Under the pieces are notes generated by a model. That model was not told the DNA's origin. It saw only the letters and a list, made by a program, of their open reading frames with translations, and made no database searches. Both the position numbers and the translations under genes were made by a program. Positions 17,153 through 25,904 of a DNA stretch of 64,000 nucleotides are shown one piece after another. The number at the start of each line of letters is the position of its first letter. Position 1 is the first letter of the stretch. Where the stretch lies: contig NZ_OBQD01000016.1 of assembly GCF_900220975.1 (NCBI RefSeq), positions 73,547 to 137,546 of the forward strand, in the 5' to 3' direction. Source of the DNA: Rhizobium subbaraonis (GTDB lineage Bacteria; Pseudomonadota; Alphaproteobacteria; Rhizobiales; Rhizobiaceae).

Positions 17153-17662
17153 AGGCGGACCCGCAGACGACGGGCGCGTTCCTTGAATGCCGCTTCGCCG
17201 CCCTCCAGAATATCACAGACGTGCTTTCGCATGTCTGCGTCCTCCAGCCCCCCCGGATTGATATGTTATCGAGGGCAGTTCGCCCGGACTATGCGGCCCT
17301 GCGGAAGCGACAATGATCTCATCCGCATCGACGTGATCGGGATCCTCGGGATTCACGAGGAGATGGCAATTGACCCAATTGCCTTTGACCGTTCCGAATG
17401 CGAGGCGCAGTTCGACGTTCGGGAAGATGAGGTCGACACCAAGTAGGCGGCCGTCGCGATATTTCGCCGCGCGGATCTCCTGGTAGGTGTCGAGTAGATA
17501 ATGGTCTGTGACGCCCAGGGCGCGGATTTGGGGCGACGCCGCCTCGATCTTCGATAGATATTCCTCCCTGGTGTCCGTCCCCTTGAACTGATCGTTGAGG
17601 ACTGTACCGGGCGCATGAATATGCGGTTCCCATCGAAGCCATCGAGATCCGGAATTTGCCAT
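17143..17662 (-). pseudogene. TrlF-like PHP-domain ATPase, collapsed gene
   Basis: The first 140 codons encode a PHP domain opening: WLRWEPHIHAPGTVLNDQFK with the metal-binding HIH, then ALGVTDHYLLDTYQEI and LIFPNVELRL. TrlF-type proteins couple this phosphoesterase domain to a large ATPase and are usually several times longer. Here the frame runs into a run of seven G at about 17249 and ends at 17213; one frame over, LEDADMRKHVCDILEGGEAA and a basic tail lead to the TAG at 17143, which looks like an original C-terminus. So the middle is deleted and the join is out of frame. TrlF relatives occur in defence islands. Confidence 0.7.
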
Positions 17663-17713
17663 GTCCCCACTTGTTGCCGCCCCCGTGGCGAACGAAATTC
17701 ATGTTTCTGTTGT

Positions 17714-18214
17714 TCAAAGATGGGCTTTAGCCCAAATCAGGGCCCCCAATGCCGCGGCCTTGGCGGCATGTTGCGAGGCATAGCACTTCTTGCCAACCTG
17801 ACGCCTATCAGTGCCACGGCGAGAGACCGCGACCGCATAACCGTCGTCTTTTGGGAAAACCGTTAGATTGAAGCCTTCCGTATTCAAGTAGGGATTGCCG
17901 AGTCGAGAAACCCGCCATTCCCTAGCGGCCCAGCCCTTGCGGCGCCGCGCCGCGCGGCGCATGGCGCTCTCGCGCTCCTTCGGTCCGACGTAGTCTTCTT
18001 CCATGTGCTCGGCGCATACACAGCCTACGGCCAATGTGTCGGGATAAGCGGGATGTTCCATATAGTGGACGTAGCGAATATCGACGCTCTCGCACATTTC
18101 GCATTCCTGCGAAGGCTCCTCAAGATCGTCCACCCCGACGCATTGCCATCCCTTTTGCGGCACACCCGGCCGCGACCACTTTCCGCGATTTGTGTGTCCA
18201 TTCCCGTCAGTCAT
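17714..18214 (-). CDS. Unknown Cys-rich protein
   Basis: 166 residues from the ATG at 18214 (MTDGNGHTNRGKWSRPG), which lies 22 bp after the upstream gene; a longer frame exists but its extra part is the shadow of that gene. It has a Cys/His cluster CEMCESVDIRYVHYMEHP followed by VGCVCAEHMEEDY, likely a metal site, a basic segment RRAARRRKGWAAREW and a C-terminal half TVFPKDDGYAVAVSRRG. The family is not recognised. It pairs with the gene upstream. Confidence 0.7.
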   Translation of the reverse strand: MTDGNGHTNRGKWSRPGVPQKGWQCVGVDDLEEPSQECEMCESVDIRYVHYMEHPAYPDTLAVGCVCAEHMEEDYVGPKERESAMRRAARRRKGWAAREWRVSRLGNPYLNTEGFNLTVFPKDDGYAVAVSRRGTDRRQVGKKCYASQHAAKAAALGALIWAKAHL

Positions 18215-18236
18215 CGCGTTCCCATGGGCGCGCCCA

Positions 18237-18836
18237 CTACGGCCGCAGGTTGGTCGCAACCGGTACGTCGCCGGCATTGACCTGGAGGAGAATGGCAAGC
18301 GCATCCTTCGCCGGCACGAACGACTGGCCATAATCGAACGCGTGCCAGTCGATTTCCGTCCGGGCTCCAAGCTGATCTTGATGAATCTTGTCGCGAGTGG
18401 CTTTGACACCCCGCACTTTGATGTCGAGATCGAGCGCTCCGTGTGGGTCAGCCACCGCCACCAGTGCGCCAATCCAATTGTTGGGGGCGATGCGTGCCGC
18501 GGCCGCGCCGTCGTCGTTCTGGTTGCGAAGCCAAAAGGCCGAGCCTATTCCCTCACAGACGGAGAATACCCCGACACAGAACTCGAACGTCATTATCTGA
18601 CAATAAGGTTCGAACAGCACAGACCGCCCGGAAATCCGCGTCGCATGCGGCACAATCAGGGCGGCCTTCATCTCCAGCCCTACGAGGATGTGTTTGAGGT
18701 TGGACCTCAGCCGGCCTCTAACATCGGCATGAAGAGCTGCAGGGATGACACCATTGAGCCACGGTTCCCATTCGGTGGACGTCGAAAGGTTTACGTAGCC
18801 TGGTGGGTCCTCGGGATATTCTGCGAGATAGAACAC
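18237..18836 (-). CDS. Unknown protein upstream of the Cys-rich gene
   Basis: 199 residues starting MFYLAEYPEDPPGYVNL. It contains repeated short hydrophobic strands, for example MTFEFCVGVFSVCEGIGSAF and NNWIGALVAVADPHGALDLD, and no recognised motif or signal peptide. It is the first gene of a two-gene leftward set. A GGAG sequence sits before the ATG. The function is unknown. Confidence 0.65.
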   Translation of the reverse strand: MFYLAEYPEDPPGYVNLSTSTEWEPWLNGVIPAALHADVRGRLRSNLKHILVGLEMKAALIVPHATRISGRSVLFEPYCQIMTFEFCVGVFSVCEGIGSAFWLRNQNDDGAAAARIAPNNWIGALVAVADPHGALDLDIKVRGVKATRDKIHQDQLGARTEIDWHAFDYGQSFVPAKDALAILLQVNAGDVPVATNLRP

Positions 18837-18950
18837 GCTCCTCTCCTAAGTAACGCTGCTGAAGCAAAAGATACATGAATGCGGCCGAACAGCTAGAGCC
18901 AGCAGACGGGTAACGGCAAATAGCGTTGTCCCTCAACCCTTTGTTTAATT

Positions 18951-19652
18951 TCAATCTACGAGGTCATCTTCGTCCAAATCAGTGCTCGGAACCTCAGGTA
19001 CTTCAACCACCATTTCCCTCCAGCTGAGCAATCCCGCATCCTCCAGTGCCTCGATGTCCGGCAGGTCCCGCAGCGTCTCCAGCTCGAAGACGGAAAGGAA
19101 GTGCTTGGTCGTCACATACGTATAGGGCGCGCCGGGCGTCGGGCTGCGTGGCCCCGATGAAATGAAGCCGGCACCCCGAAGCGCGGCGATCACGTCCCGA
19201 CTCACCTCCTTGCCAAAAATCTTCGACAACTCGCCACGTGTGACCGGCTGGAAATATCCCACCGCCATCAGCACCATCGCCTCGAATTCGGAGAGCGCCG
19301 CAGCCCCTCCGCGCGTCGGCGCGGTCGAGGCGCGAATGGTGTCGGCAAACCGCACCCGGGTGCGGTGCTGCCAGCCGCCGGCGACCGACACCAGTTCGTA
19401 GGGCCGGTCGCGCAGTTCTTCTTGGAGATCATCGATCAGCAGGTCGATGCTGCAGTCTTTTCCGACCACCCGCGCCAGCGTCTCGCGCGTCACCGGTTCG
19501 GCGGAGGCAAAGATCACCGCCTCGACCCGCAGCATCCATTCGCGCCAGCGCAGCTCCGGCGGCAGGTCCTCCAGTTCCCGGTCATACAACACATCGTATT
19601 GCGGATCCTTGTCCTGCCGACGCCTGGCTTTCGCGGTGGTCGTTCCGGCCAT
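18951..19652 (-). CDS. scpB: Plasmid-type SMC-Scp complex subunit ScpB
   Basis: 233 residues from the ATG at 19652. The two winged-helix units of ScpB are visible: VEAVIFASAEPVTRETLARV (about residues 43-62) and EFEAMVLMAVGYFQPVTRGE (about 122-141) with GFISSGPRSPTPGAPYTYVT after it. The tail is acidic (VPSTDLDEDDLVD). ScpB normally works with ScpA and SMC in chromosome condensation. Here there is no scpA; instead the gene is 2 bp from a DUF1403 gene, a pairing seen on alphaproteobacterial replicons, and DUF1403 may act as its partner. A longer frame upstream is a shadow of DUF1403. Confidence 0.88.
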   Translation of the reverse strand: MAGTTTAKARRRQDKDPQYDVLYDRELEDLPPELRWREWMLRVEAVIFASAEPVTRETLARVVGKDCSIDLLIDDLQEELRDRPYELVSVAGGWQHRTRVRFADTIRASTAPTRGGAAALSEFEAMVLMAVGYFQPVTRGELSKIFGKEVSRDVIAALRGAGFISSGPRSPTPGAPYTYVTTKHFLSVFELETLRDLPDIEALEDAGLLSWREMVVEVPEVPSTDLDEDDLVD

Positions 19653-19654
19653 CG

Positions 19655-20608
19655 TCACAGCCCGTAAATCCGGAACGAAGGTCGACCGGAGAGCTCGCGC
19701 ACGGCGCCAAATCCTTCCAGCCGTTCGAACAGCCGCGTCGCAGCCCAGCGGGACAGATGGCTGCCGGGCGCCGACGCCGGCACCGCGTCCTCCTCGAGCA
19801 GTCTTTGAATAACGGAGCCGGCGCCCTTGGTCCGCACCTTCGGCGCCACGGACAGAAGGACCTCGGCCCGTCGCGCGATCTCGCTGGCCAAGCGCAGGGC
19901 GCTGCCTGCTCCTTCGACCAGAGCGAGGCAGACAGCGCGCGGGAAAGCGGTCTCGCCGGGACGGACGCGCCCCCTGCCCCCGAGCGTGCGGAAGGCCGGG
20001 CCGTAGCGCTCGGCCATCAGCAGCGGCACGGGGTGGTTCCATTTCAGCGTCGCGGCGATCAGCGCATCGGCGAGCGCCCACGCCAGCGGCTCGGCATCCG
20101 GACGCCCGGCGTGGATTGCGCTCACCAGCTCCGCCGCGGCAAAGGGCGCCGCGCAGCCGGACTGGAGGACCGTGTCGGCGTGATCGACGGCCGCCGCCAG
20201 CTGGTCGTCCCAGCCAATGCCGAAGAGTTCCGCCAGCTCGGCGACGGTCTTCGAGGAAAAGCCAGGTTTTCGGGTCGCGATCCTTTTGTAGGCCGAAAAC
20301 ACCTTTCCGGCAGGACCGGGATCGTCGCCCGCTGCGGTCAGAAGCAGGGCGTCGCGCAGCGCCTTTTCGTCCTCGTTGCGGCCCATCAGCCGCACGGCCG
20401 CCGCGGCGCATTTCAGGGCCTGCCGGCTGCGCCAGCAGACGGCCCAGACGGGTTCGGCGCGCACCAGATCATCCAGTGATTTCAGGGCGATACCGGCGGC
20501 AAAGGCGGCGTCGGTGTCCGTCAGCTTGCGGCCGCGCGGAAGTGCCCAAGCCGGCAAATTGGCCGGTGGCAGCGCGGTCCGAGCAGGGGTGATGGCGAGC
20601 GAATCCAT
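19655..20608 (-). CDS. DUF1403 family protein
   Basis: 317 residues, starting [19 protein letters not shown]. It matches my recollection of the DUF1403 pattern: [20 protein letters not shown] near the N-terminus, [20 protein letters not shown] in the middle, [20 protein letters not shown] and a C-terminal winged-helix-like [20 protein letters not shown]. The protein is rich in helices and in Ala. It is cotranscribed with scpB. The function of the family is unknown; an ScpA-like role is a guess from the partnership. Confidence 0.8.
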   Translation of the reverse strand: MDSLAITPARTALPPANLPAWALPRGRKLTDTDAAFAAGIALKSLDDLVRAEPVWAVCWRSRQALKCAAAAVRLMGRNEDEKALRDALLLTAAGDDPGPAGKVFSAYKRIATRKPGFSSKTVAELAELFGIGWDDQLAAAVDHADTVLQSGCAAPFAAAELVSAIHAGRPDAEPLAWALADALIAATLKWNHPVPLLMAERYGPAFRTLGGRGRVRPGETAFPRAVCLALVEGAGSALRLASEIARRAEVLLSVAPKVRTKGAGSVIQRLLEEDAVPASAPGSHLSRWAATRLFERLEGFGAVRELSGRPSFRIYGL

Positions 20609-20686
20609 GGATGTGAAGCTACATCGTGCGTGCGTTTTTTGCCACTATAATCGCAACAAACCGCACGCTCTGTCGCCAACAAAGAA

Positions 20687-20713
20687 TGTCCGATAATCTT
20701 GCATTATCGGACA
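20687..20713. repeat. Resolvase-site-like perfect palindrome
   Basis: TGTCCGATAAT, a 5-bp spacer, then ATTATCGGACA: an 11-bp perfect inverted repeat. Each arm fits the half-site consensus TGTCYGATAAT of Tn3/gamma-delta-type serine resolvases. It lies upstream of DUF1403 and 49 bp outside the left end of the Tni transposon. No resolvase gene is present in the window. Confidence 0.7.
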
Positions 20714-20762
20714 TTGTTGACGCGCGTCTTAAGTTTTGGTAGATAATGACGAAAAGGTAGAT

Positions 20763-20790
20763 TGTCAGCTGACCGGAATTGATGAGATTC
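20763..20790 (+). repeat. Left terminal inverted repeat of the Tni transposon
   Basis: Reads TGTCAGCTGACCGGAATTGA then TGAGATTC. Its first 13 bases match the right end at 12 positions. Further GAGAC-type repeats lie at about 20898-20945, mostly in the opposite orientation. Confidence 0.8.
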
Positions 20791-21114
20791 CGCTGTGGTT
20801 TCCTGGAGGCGGCATTTTCTGCAGACGCCCTCTCCTTCAATAGGCCGTTGATCTTGTTCCCTTCTTCGATGCACTGGCCGGAAGGGTTTGCCACGTAGTC
20901 TCACGATTTCCGTCTCAGGTGTGGTAGTCTCAGCAATTCCGTGCCGGGGCAGATCAAAACAGCCAAACAGAGCGGCCCCTCTTCCTTTTTGGCGCCCTCT
21001 CGCCACGCCTCGACGGTGGGAAAATGCGGCCGGCTCGCTTTCGGCCATAAATGACTCAGGGCGCGTTTCGGCATTTTTCCATCTCTGTGGTCATCCTCAC
21101 CCTTAAAAGTCGCT

Positions 21115-22062
21115 CTACGGCCAACTGTGGGGGTCGAAAAATTTCGCCCTCTTATCTTTTGAACGGTCCGGCCGTTCCTTGCGTTGGCCAATGGCCAGGG
21201 AACCGACAGTCGCGCAGTTCCGCTTTATCTTCTTTCGACAATGCTCATCGGCGGCCTTGTCGATGCGGGCGATCATATCCGCCGGATCGTTCAGCAAGCG
21301 GGCGACACCGATGGCAAGCGCATACCGTTCCGCAAATGGTGCAGACGAGAGCTGAGCGATGTCCGGAGGCAGTTGCTGATCATAGATCGGCACTGCGACA
21401 ACGAATTCCGGCACCACGATTGTCAGCGCAGGGCGTCGGAAGCGTTTCGATTGGAGGGAGGGCTCGTGCTGTTGCGGCAACGACAATCTGGCCAATTCCC
21501 ACGGAGCCGGAGGCGCCGCTTTGCGGATCGGCGATAGCAGCAGCGACAAAGCCGGCTCAACTGGCACTCCGTCGGCACCCTTTCCCATTCCCCATCGATT
21601 GAGTATTGCCCCTCCCCTGCGCGCTGCCCAATAATCGCCGAGGGCACTGACCCCGCGGGTGTCGCGGCTGAACAGGGGTTGACGATGTCGCTCGCACCAG
21701 AAGGAAAATGCAAATGACCAGGCTTTGAGCCGTGGCGGTCGTTGCATGCCCTGCGAGCACGCGGGGCAAATCTCCCCTGCTTTCCACCTGAGGAGATTGC
21801 GATAGCGCGATGGCAAACCATGGAAGGTCATCGCGAATAGTCGTTCTACCGAGCTGCTTGTTGCTGCGGCGATGCACTCCACATCACTAAGCGCGGGTTC
21901 CCTCTCCAGCTCCAGCGCAGGTCGTGCCCAGCCGACATGCGCTTGCAGCTCATCCAACGAAACAAGATAGACGTCGGCGACCCGCTCCAGCCAGGAGCTC
22001 AACCGCTCCTCCGGCAAGGGCGGTGGTACGATCGGAAGCGGCGTTCTCCCCTCCCCTCTCAT
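21115..22062 (-). CDS. tniQ: Transposition target-selection protein TniQ
   Basis: 315 residues. The N-terminal TniQ domain shows LPEERLSSWLERVADVYLVS, the usual opening, and a zinc finger follows with CPACSQGMQRPPRLKAW and FWCERHRQPL (about residues 99-130). TniQ directs where the transposon inserts. The start is 3 bp after the tniB stop. The C-terminus is basic (KKIKRNCATVGSLAIGQRKE). The gene appears intact. Confidence 0.88.
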   Translation of the reverse strand: MRGEGRTPLPIVPPPLPEERLSSWLERVADVYLVSLDELQAHVGWARPALELEREPALSDVECIAAATSSSVERLFAMTFHGLPSRYRNLLRWKAGEICPACSQGMQRPPRLKAWSFAFSFWCERHRQPLFSRDTRGVSALGDYWAARRGGAILNRWGMGKGADGVPVEPALSLLLSPIRKAAPPAPWELARLSLPQQHEPSLQSKRFRRPALTIVVPEFVVAVPIYDQQLPPDIAQLSSAPFAERYALAIGVARLLNDPADMIARIDKAADEHCRKKIKRNCATVGSLAIGQRKERPDRSKDKRAKFFDPHSWP

Positions 22063-22065
22063 GGC

Positions 22066-22944
22066 TCAGGCCGTAACGAAGGGCGGCGGCACGGCGACGC
22101 GGTGATCGAGGATCGCGGCTGGCGTAATCCGCTCGGTTCCGGTGAGGACGGCCTGCACGGCAAGGTCAATCACCATTCGGAATATCGATGCCGTGACGCC
22201 GCTATTGACCTCGGCCAGACGTTTGAGCGCGCTGTCCGTAAGCTCGGACGGTAAGCGCAGTGGCAACGACCGCAGAAGGCCTCCTACCAATCCATGAAAG
22301 TCGGCGTCGTGCCGCCAAGGTGGCAAGCCATAAGGTTCGAAGCGGCTGTTGAGATGGGCGTCTCCCCGGATCGCATCCCGTGCTTCGTGAGAGCCGAGGC
22401 AGATGAGCGGAATGCGCAACTCGTTGCCGAGGAAGCGCAGCAGATTGAGCATGCGGCGCTGCTCGCGATAGGTGCCGGCAATCAGGTTCTGGACCTCGTC
22501 GATAACCAGCATGCGCGGCGCGGTTTCCTGCAGCAGTCGAAGCGCCTGCGTTTCAAGCTGTCCGATCGTGGATCGTGTCGGCGGCGGGGCGCCGATCACC
22601 GAAAGCAGGCGATGATAGAAGCGACCCTCGTCCGGCGAGGCCACCATCTGCACGGCAATGATGGGCCGATGGTGGATGCCACTGCTTTCATCGAAGCTCG
22701 GAGGATGCGCGCGGACGAACTTCTCAATGATCATTGTCTTGCCCATGCCAGACGCCCCGAAGATCAGCAGGTTCGGCATGCGGGCACGCTTGGGGAACAA
22801 AAGAAGTTCCTCAAGTTTGTCGAGCGCCTGTCGGGCACGCGGATAATCGATCCACCGGTCTACCCTCATATGCTCGATGCGCTCTCGATCCGGCATGCCG
22901 GCATGGGCCTGTACAGCGGGATCAAGGTGCGAACAGGCCGTCAT
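22066..22944 (-). CDS. tniB: Transposition ATP-binding protein TniB
   Basis: 292 residues using the ATG at 22944, which overlaps the tniA stop (ATGA); a longer frame is not needed. It is an AAA ATPase related to TnsC/MuB with Walker A FGASGMGKTMIIEKFV (about residue 65), Walker B MLVIDEVQNLIAG (about 145) and LGNELRIPLICLGSHEARDA (sensor 1). TniB activates the TniA transposase and transmits target information from TniQ. Confidence 0.93.
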   Translation of the reverse strand: MTACSHLDPAVQAHAGMPDRERIEHMRVDRWIDYPRARQALDKLEELLLFPKRARMPNLLIFGASGMGKTMIIEKFVRAHPPSFDESSGIHHRPIIAVQMVASPDEGRFYHRLLSVIGAPPPTRSTIGQLETQALRLLQETAPRMLVIDEVQNLIAGTYREQRRMLNLLRFLGNELRIPLICLGSHEARDAIRGDAHLNSRFEPYGLPPWRHDADFHGLVGGLLRSLPLRLPSELTDSALKRLAEVNSGVTASIFRMVIDLAVQAVLTGTERITPAAILDHRVAVPPPFVTA

Positions 22945-24578
22945 TCCCACACCTCCACCGGAAAATGCGGTAAGGCAATCACCGGTTCGTCCATTGGCAC
23001 GCTTGGCGAGATTGCGGGCCTTTCCTGCAGATGAGCACGCCGCGCACGCCATCTGCGTGTTTGGGTGGTTTCCCGGATCGCCTGATCGACAAGTGCACGT
23101 TGCGCAGCGATAGTCTGGAAAATCGTCTCTTCATCGATCTCGTGGCGGCCGCGGGCTCGCTGCACGCGGATCGCTGCCTTCTGCTCCCACAGCGTGATGG
23201 CGGGGCGTCCAGGATTACGCGTTGGCACCATCAGATAGTTGTCGCCCAGCTTGACGAAGACCCGATGGAGATCCCGCGGGTCATATTTGACCAGAACCTT
23301 GTCCTCGCACCGGCCGATCCAAGGTGCAAAGCCGTCAGACCAGTAGCAGATGTTGTTGAGGTGGATACCGGTTCGCCGCAGCACACGTGCTTCAAACGGC
23401 AGGAAGTCGATCAGGAAAGCGAGCGGGTCAAGGACCTGCCGCCGAGGATAGTCGGATATGGCTTCATTCCAGGCCGCGACTGGCGGTCGGCCAATGCCGC
23501 GATGCAGGTCGGAATGGTAGGCGATGATCTCCAACGCCAGCCAGGCCTCAAGCTCCCGCATTGTCATCACCGCCCGCGCCTCGGGATCGTAATCGCCCCG
23601 CTCAAGCACATTGGAGAAATGCGTGCCGGGAAGCAGATGTACCGCGCCCATCATCGTGCCGATCAGGCGTTCGATATGTCCGCCAAACCGGGGCGTTCCT
23701 GGCGGTCGGTAGGAGACGATGATGTTATGGTCGTCGCAGCCCCGCTTGAACGCGCGCGCATGGAATTCGGCGCCGTTGTCGACATGAATGCGTTCTGGCA
23801 AGCCGCTTGTGGGCCACTCTAGGGCTATCCCGCGATCCTCCAGCCACCGGGCCTTATCGATGATCGCGTGCGTCAGGCAAAGTGCCACAGATGTCACCGA
23901 CGGCGCCTCTAAGGAAAGATAGAACCCCAGCACCATTCGCGTGCAAACATCGATGGCAATGCTCAGAATTGGCCGGCCAATCGGCTGCCGTTCAATTGGA
24001 TCGACTACCGTTACGTCGACCTTCGTGTGATCGATCTGGACCACCTGCAACGGACGCTGGGCTGAAAACTCGCCGGGTAACGCCAGGAACTGCGCATCAG
24101 CCCGCGCTTTTCCCTCGCGGCGGCGCGTCATGGCTTCCACATCCAGGGTCGCAAGATAGCCCTTCAGGCGTCTGATCGACGGTGGCGGCAACTGTTCTGC
24201 GCGGCAGTCGGCAACGATGTGCTTTCGTAGCCGAGTTAACGTCGGCCGTTCCGGCATGGCATAGAATGTCGTAACGTTGCGATCAACAATTGCCTTCAGA
24301 GCCGGTTCAAAGGCATCGATGCCCCCGCGCCGCCCCGACTTCCGGTGAATGAGCGCCGCGGCACGCTCCTCAGTCCTGAATCGCTTCAGCCAGCGGAACA
24401 GGGTCGCACGGCTGACTGCAAGCTCTGCCATCGCATCGGCGACATCCCCGGCCGTGGGACGCTGCGGTAGACGCCGCAGAACCTCCGCATGCCGCAGCAC
24501 TTTCTGCCATTCGACTTCGTTGAGCTGATCACGTCGCATAGCCTTCACGCGCCTGGCATATCGAGGTAATCTCACCAT
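22941..24578 (-). CDS. tniA: DDE transposase TniA
   Basis: 545 residues. An N-terminal helix-turn-helix (VADAMAELAVSRATLFRWLK) is followed by the DDE core: VVQIDHTKVDVTVVD (first Asp), RIHVDNGAEFHARAF (second Asp) and GTPRFGGHIERLIGTM (Glu), then the Mu-type C-terminal beta-barrel region. It is the catalytic transposase of Tn5053/Tn402-type elements. The reading frame is complete, and the ATG lies 117 bp inside the right end. Confidence 0.93.
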   Translation of the reverse strand: MVRLPRYARRVKAMRRDQLNEVEWQKVLRHAEVLRRLPQRPTAGDVADAMAELAVSRATLFRWLKRFRTEERAAALIHRKSGRRGGIDAFEPALKAIVDRNVTTFYAMPERPTLTRLRKHIVADCRAEQLPPPSIRRLKGYLATLDVEAMTRRREGKARADAQFLALPGEFSAQRPLQVVQIDHTKVDVTVVDPIERQPIGRPILSIAIDVCTRMVLGFYLSLEAPSVTSVALCLTHAIIDKARWLEDRGIALEWPTSGLPERIHVDNGAEFHARAFKRGCDDHNIIVSYRPPGTPRFGGHIERLIGTMMGAVHLLPGTHFSNVLERGDYDPEARAVMTMRELEAWLALEIIAYHSDLHRGIGRPPVAAWNEAISDYPRRQVLDPLAFLIDFLPFEARVLRRTGIHLNNICYWSDGFAPWIGRCEDKVLVKYDPRDLHRVFVKLGDNYLMVPTRNPGRPAITLWEQKAAIRVQRARGRHEIDEETIFQTIAAQRALVDQAIRETTQTRRWRARRAHLQERPAISPSVPMDEPVIALPHFPVEVWE

Positions 24579-24589
24579 ATCTGAATCGC

Positions 24590-25804
24590 GTGACAGTTCA
24601 GTCTCAACGAAACCGAAACGGTCTCACGAAATCTGAATCGGCTAATCCCTTGGAAACAAATGAACTCCAGTCTCGCGAAAAACGGTCAACTGACACCGAA
24701 AATCACGTCGAGGAGAACTCAGCGGCGTCTCTCAGCACGGCGCCGGAGCGTGATGTTTCCACGCCGGAGGTGTCGGACGGAAGCCCCCTCCCCCCTCTTG
24801 TCGGCGAGGACCAGACATCAGCTCACCTCGCCACTCTTGCCGATCGTGCCCGGGGCTACGTGGAGGCGGCCAGTTCCGCCAATACGCGAAAAGCCTATGC
24901 CTCCGACTGGAAGCATTTTGGGGCCTGGTGCCGTCGGTCGGGTCTTACCCCCCTTCCGCCGCATCCGCAGACTGTCGGCCTCTACATCACCGCCTGCGCT
25001 TCCGGCACGGCCGAGCGCGGCACCAAGCCGAATTCCGTATCGACGATCGAGCGGCGCCTCTCCTCCCTTTCATGGAACTACGCTCAACGCGGGCTGACGC
25101 TTGATCGCAAGGATAGGCATATCGCCACCGTCATGGCCGGCATCCGCAACAGCCACGCCCGCCCCCCGGTGCAGAAGGAAGCGGTCATGGCGGAAGACAT
25201 TATCGCAATGATCGAGACGCTCGAGCGCGGCACCCTGCGCGGCATGCGTGACCGCGCCATGCTGCTGATCGGCTATGCCGGCGGCTTGCGCAGATCTGAA
25301 GTCGTTGGCCTCGACCTCAAGGCGGACCAGACGGAAGACGGTCGCGGTTGGATCCAGATCCTTGACAAGGGCATGCTGATTACCCTGCGCGGTAAAACCG
25401 GATGGCGGGAGGTGGAAATCGGCCGAGGTTCCTCCGACGCCACATGCCCCGTCGCTGCTATTGAGACCTGGATGAAGTTCGCGAAGCTCGCTCATGGCCC
25501 CCTTTTTCGCCGCGTGACCGGGCAAGGGAAAGCTGTTGGGTCGGAGCGGCTGAACGACAAGGAGGTCGCTCGGCTTGTGAAACGGACGGCCATGGCCGCC
25601 GGCGTCCGGGGCGATCTGAGCGAGATCGAGCGCGCCTTCAAGTTCTCCGGTCATTCCCTTCGTGCTGGCTTGGCCTCGTCCGCCGAAGTTGATGAGCGGT
25701 ACGTCCAGAAACAACTTGGTCATGCATCTGCAGAGATGACCCGGCGATATCAACGCCGACGCGATCGGTTCCGTGTGAATCTGACCAAAGCGTCGGGTCT
25801 TTAA
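24590..25804 (+). CDS. Tyrosine recombinase (phage-integrase family)
   Basis: 404 residues from the GTG at 24590. The N-terminal core-binding domain is at about residues 88-190 (ADRARGYVEAASSANTRKAY), and the catalytic domain shows the Arg in GYAGGLRRSEVVGL, HSLRAGLASSAEV (His-X-X-Arg) and QLGHASAEMTRRYQRR (His and the Tyr nucleophile). The family cuts and rejoins specific sites. The first 35 codons lie inside the Tni transposon end, so the present start is probably not the original one: the transposon seems to have replaced the true 5' end. Whether the protein is still made is uncertain. Confidence 0.85.
   Translation: MTVQSQRNRNGLTKSESANPLETNELQSREKRSTDTENHVEENSAASLSTAPERDVSTPEVSDGSPLPPLVGEDQTSAHLATLADRARGYVEAASSANTRKAYASDWKHFGAWCRRSGLTPLPPHPQTVGLYITACASGTAERGTKPNSVSTIERRLSSLSWNYAQRGLTLDRKDRHIATVMAGIRNSHARPPVQKEAVMAEDIIAMIETLERGTLRGMRDRAMLLIGYAGGLRRSEVVGLDLKADQTEDGRGWIQILDKGMLITLRGKTGWREVEIGRGSSDATCPVAAIETWMKFAKLAHGPLFRRVTGQGKAVGSERLNDKEVARLVKRTAMAAGVRGDLSEIERAFKFSGHSLRAGLASSAEVDERYVQKQLGHASAEMTRRYQRRRDRFRVNLTKASGL
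24592..24695 (-). repeat. Right terminal repeat array of the Tni transposon
   Basis: Read inward from 24695 it begins TGTCAGTTGACCGTTTTTCG followed by CGAGACTGG. Two more copies of the (T)TTCGTTGAGAC or TTTCGTGAGAC word follow at about 24640-24600, and a weaker one near the tniA start. Such arrays of 19-bp-like repeats bind TniA in Tn5053-type elements. Confidence 0.75.
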
Positions 25805-25904
25805 GACACCCTCCTCTGTCCTGTTACGGCACCTCAATATCTGGGCGCACGCTGCTCCCGAACGGTAACGAGCGGACCTAAATGTAGGGGGGGCGTCGTC
25901 CCGG

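Larger units (their letters stand above)
20763..24695 (-). mobile_element. Minimal Tn5053/Tn402-like transposon (tniABQ)
   Basis: A 3.9-kb unit bounded by inverted repeats starting TGTCAG(C/T)TGACCG at 20763 (plus strand) and 24695 (minus strand). It carries tniA, tniB and tniQ in the standard order, all leftward. TniR resolvase and an internal res site are absent, and there is no cargo. Subterminal GAGACT-type repeats at both ends are likely TniA binding sites. The 5 bp outside each end (TAGAT and CCGAA) do not match, so the element has no simple target duplication. Confidence 0.85.

Noticed and set aside
18951..20411. Single 486-residue fusion of DUF1403 part and ScpB
   Set aside because: The first half is an out-of-frame reading of the DUF1403 gene; ScpB has its own ATG at 19652.
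20896..20945. GTCTCA repeats as a separate CRISPR-like array
   Set aside because: Only three short, irregularly spaced copies, similar to the subterminal repeats at the other end; explained as transposase binding sites.
20763..24695. CRISPR-associated transposon
   Set aside because: TniQ is present but there are no Cas genes or repeats anywhere in the window.
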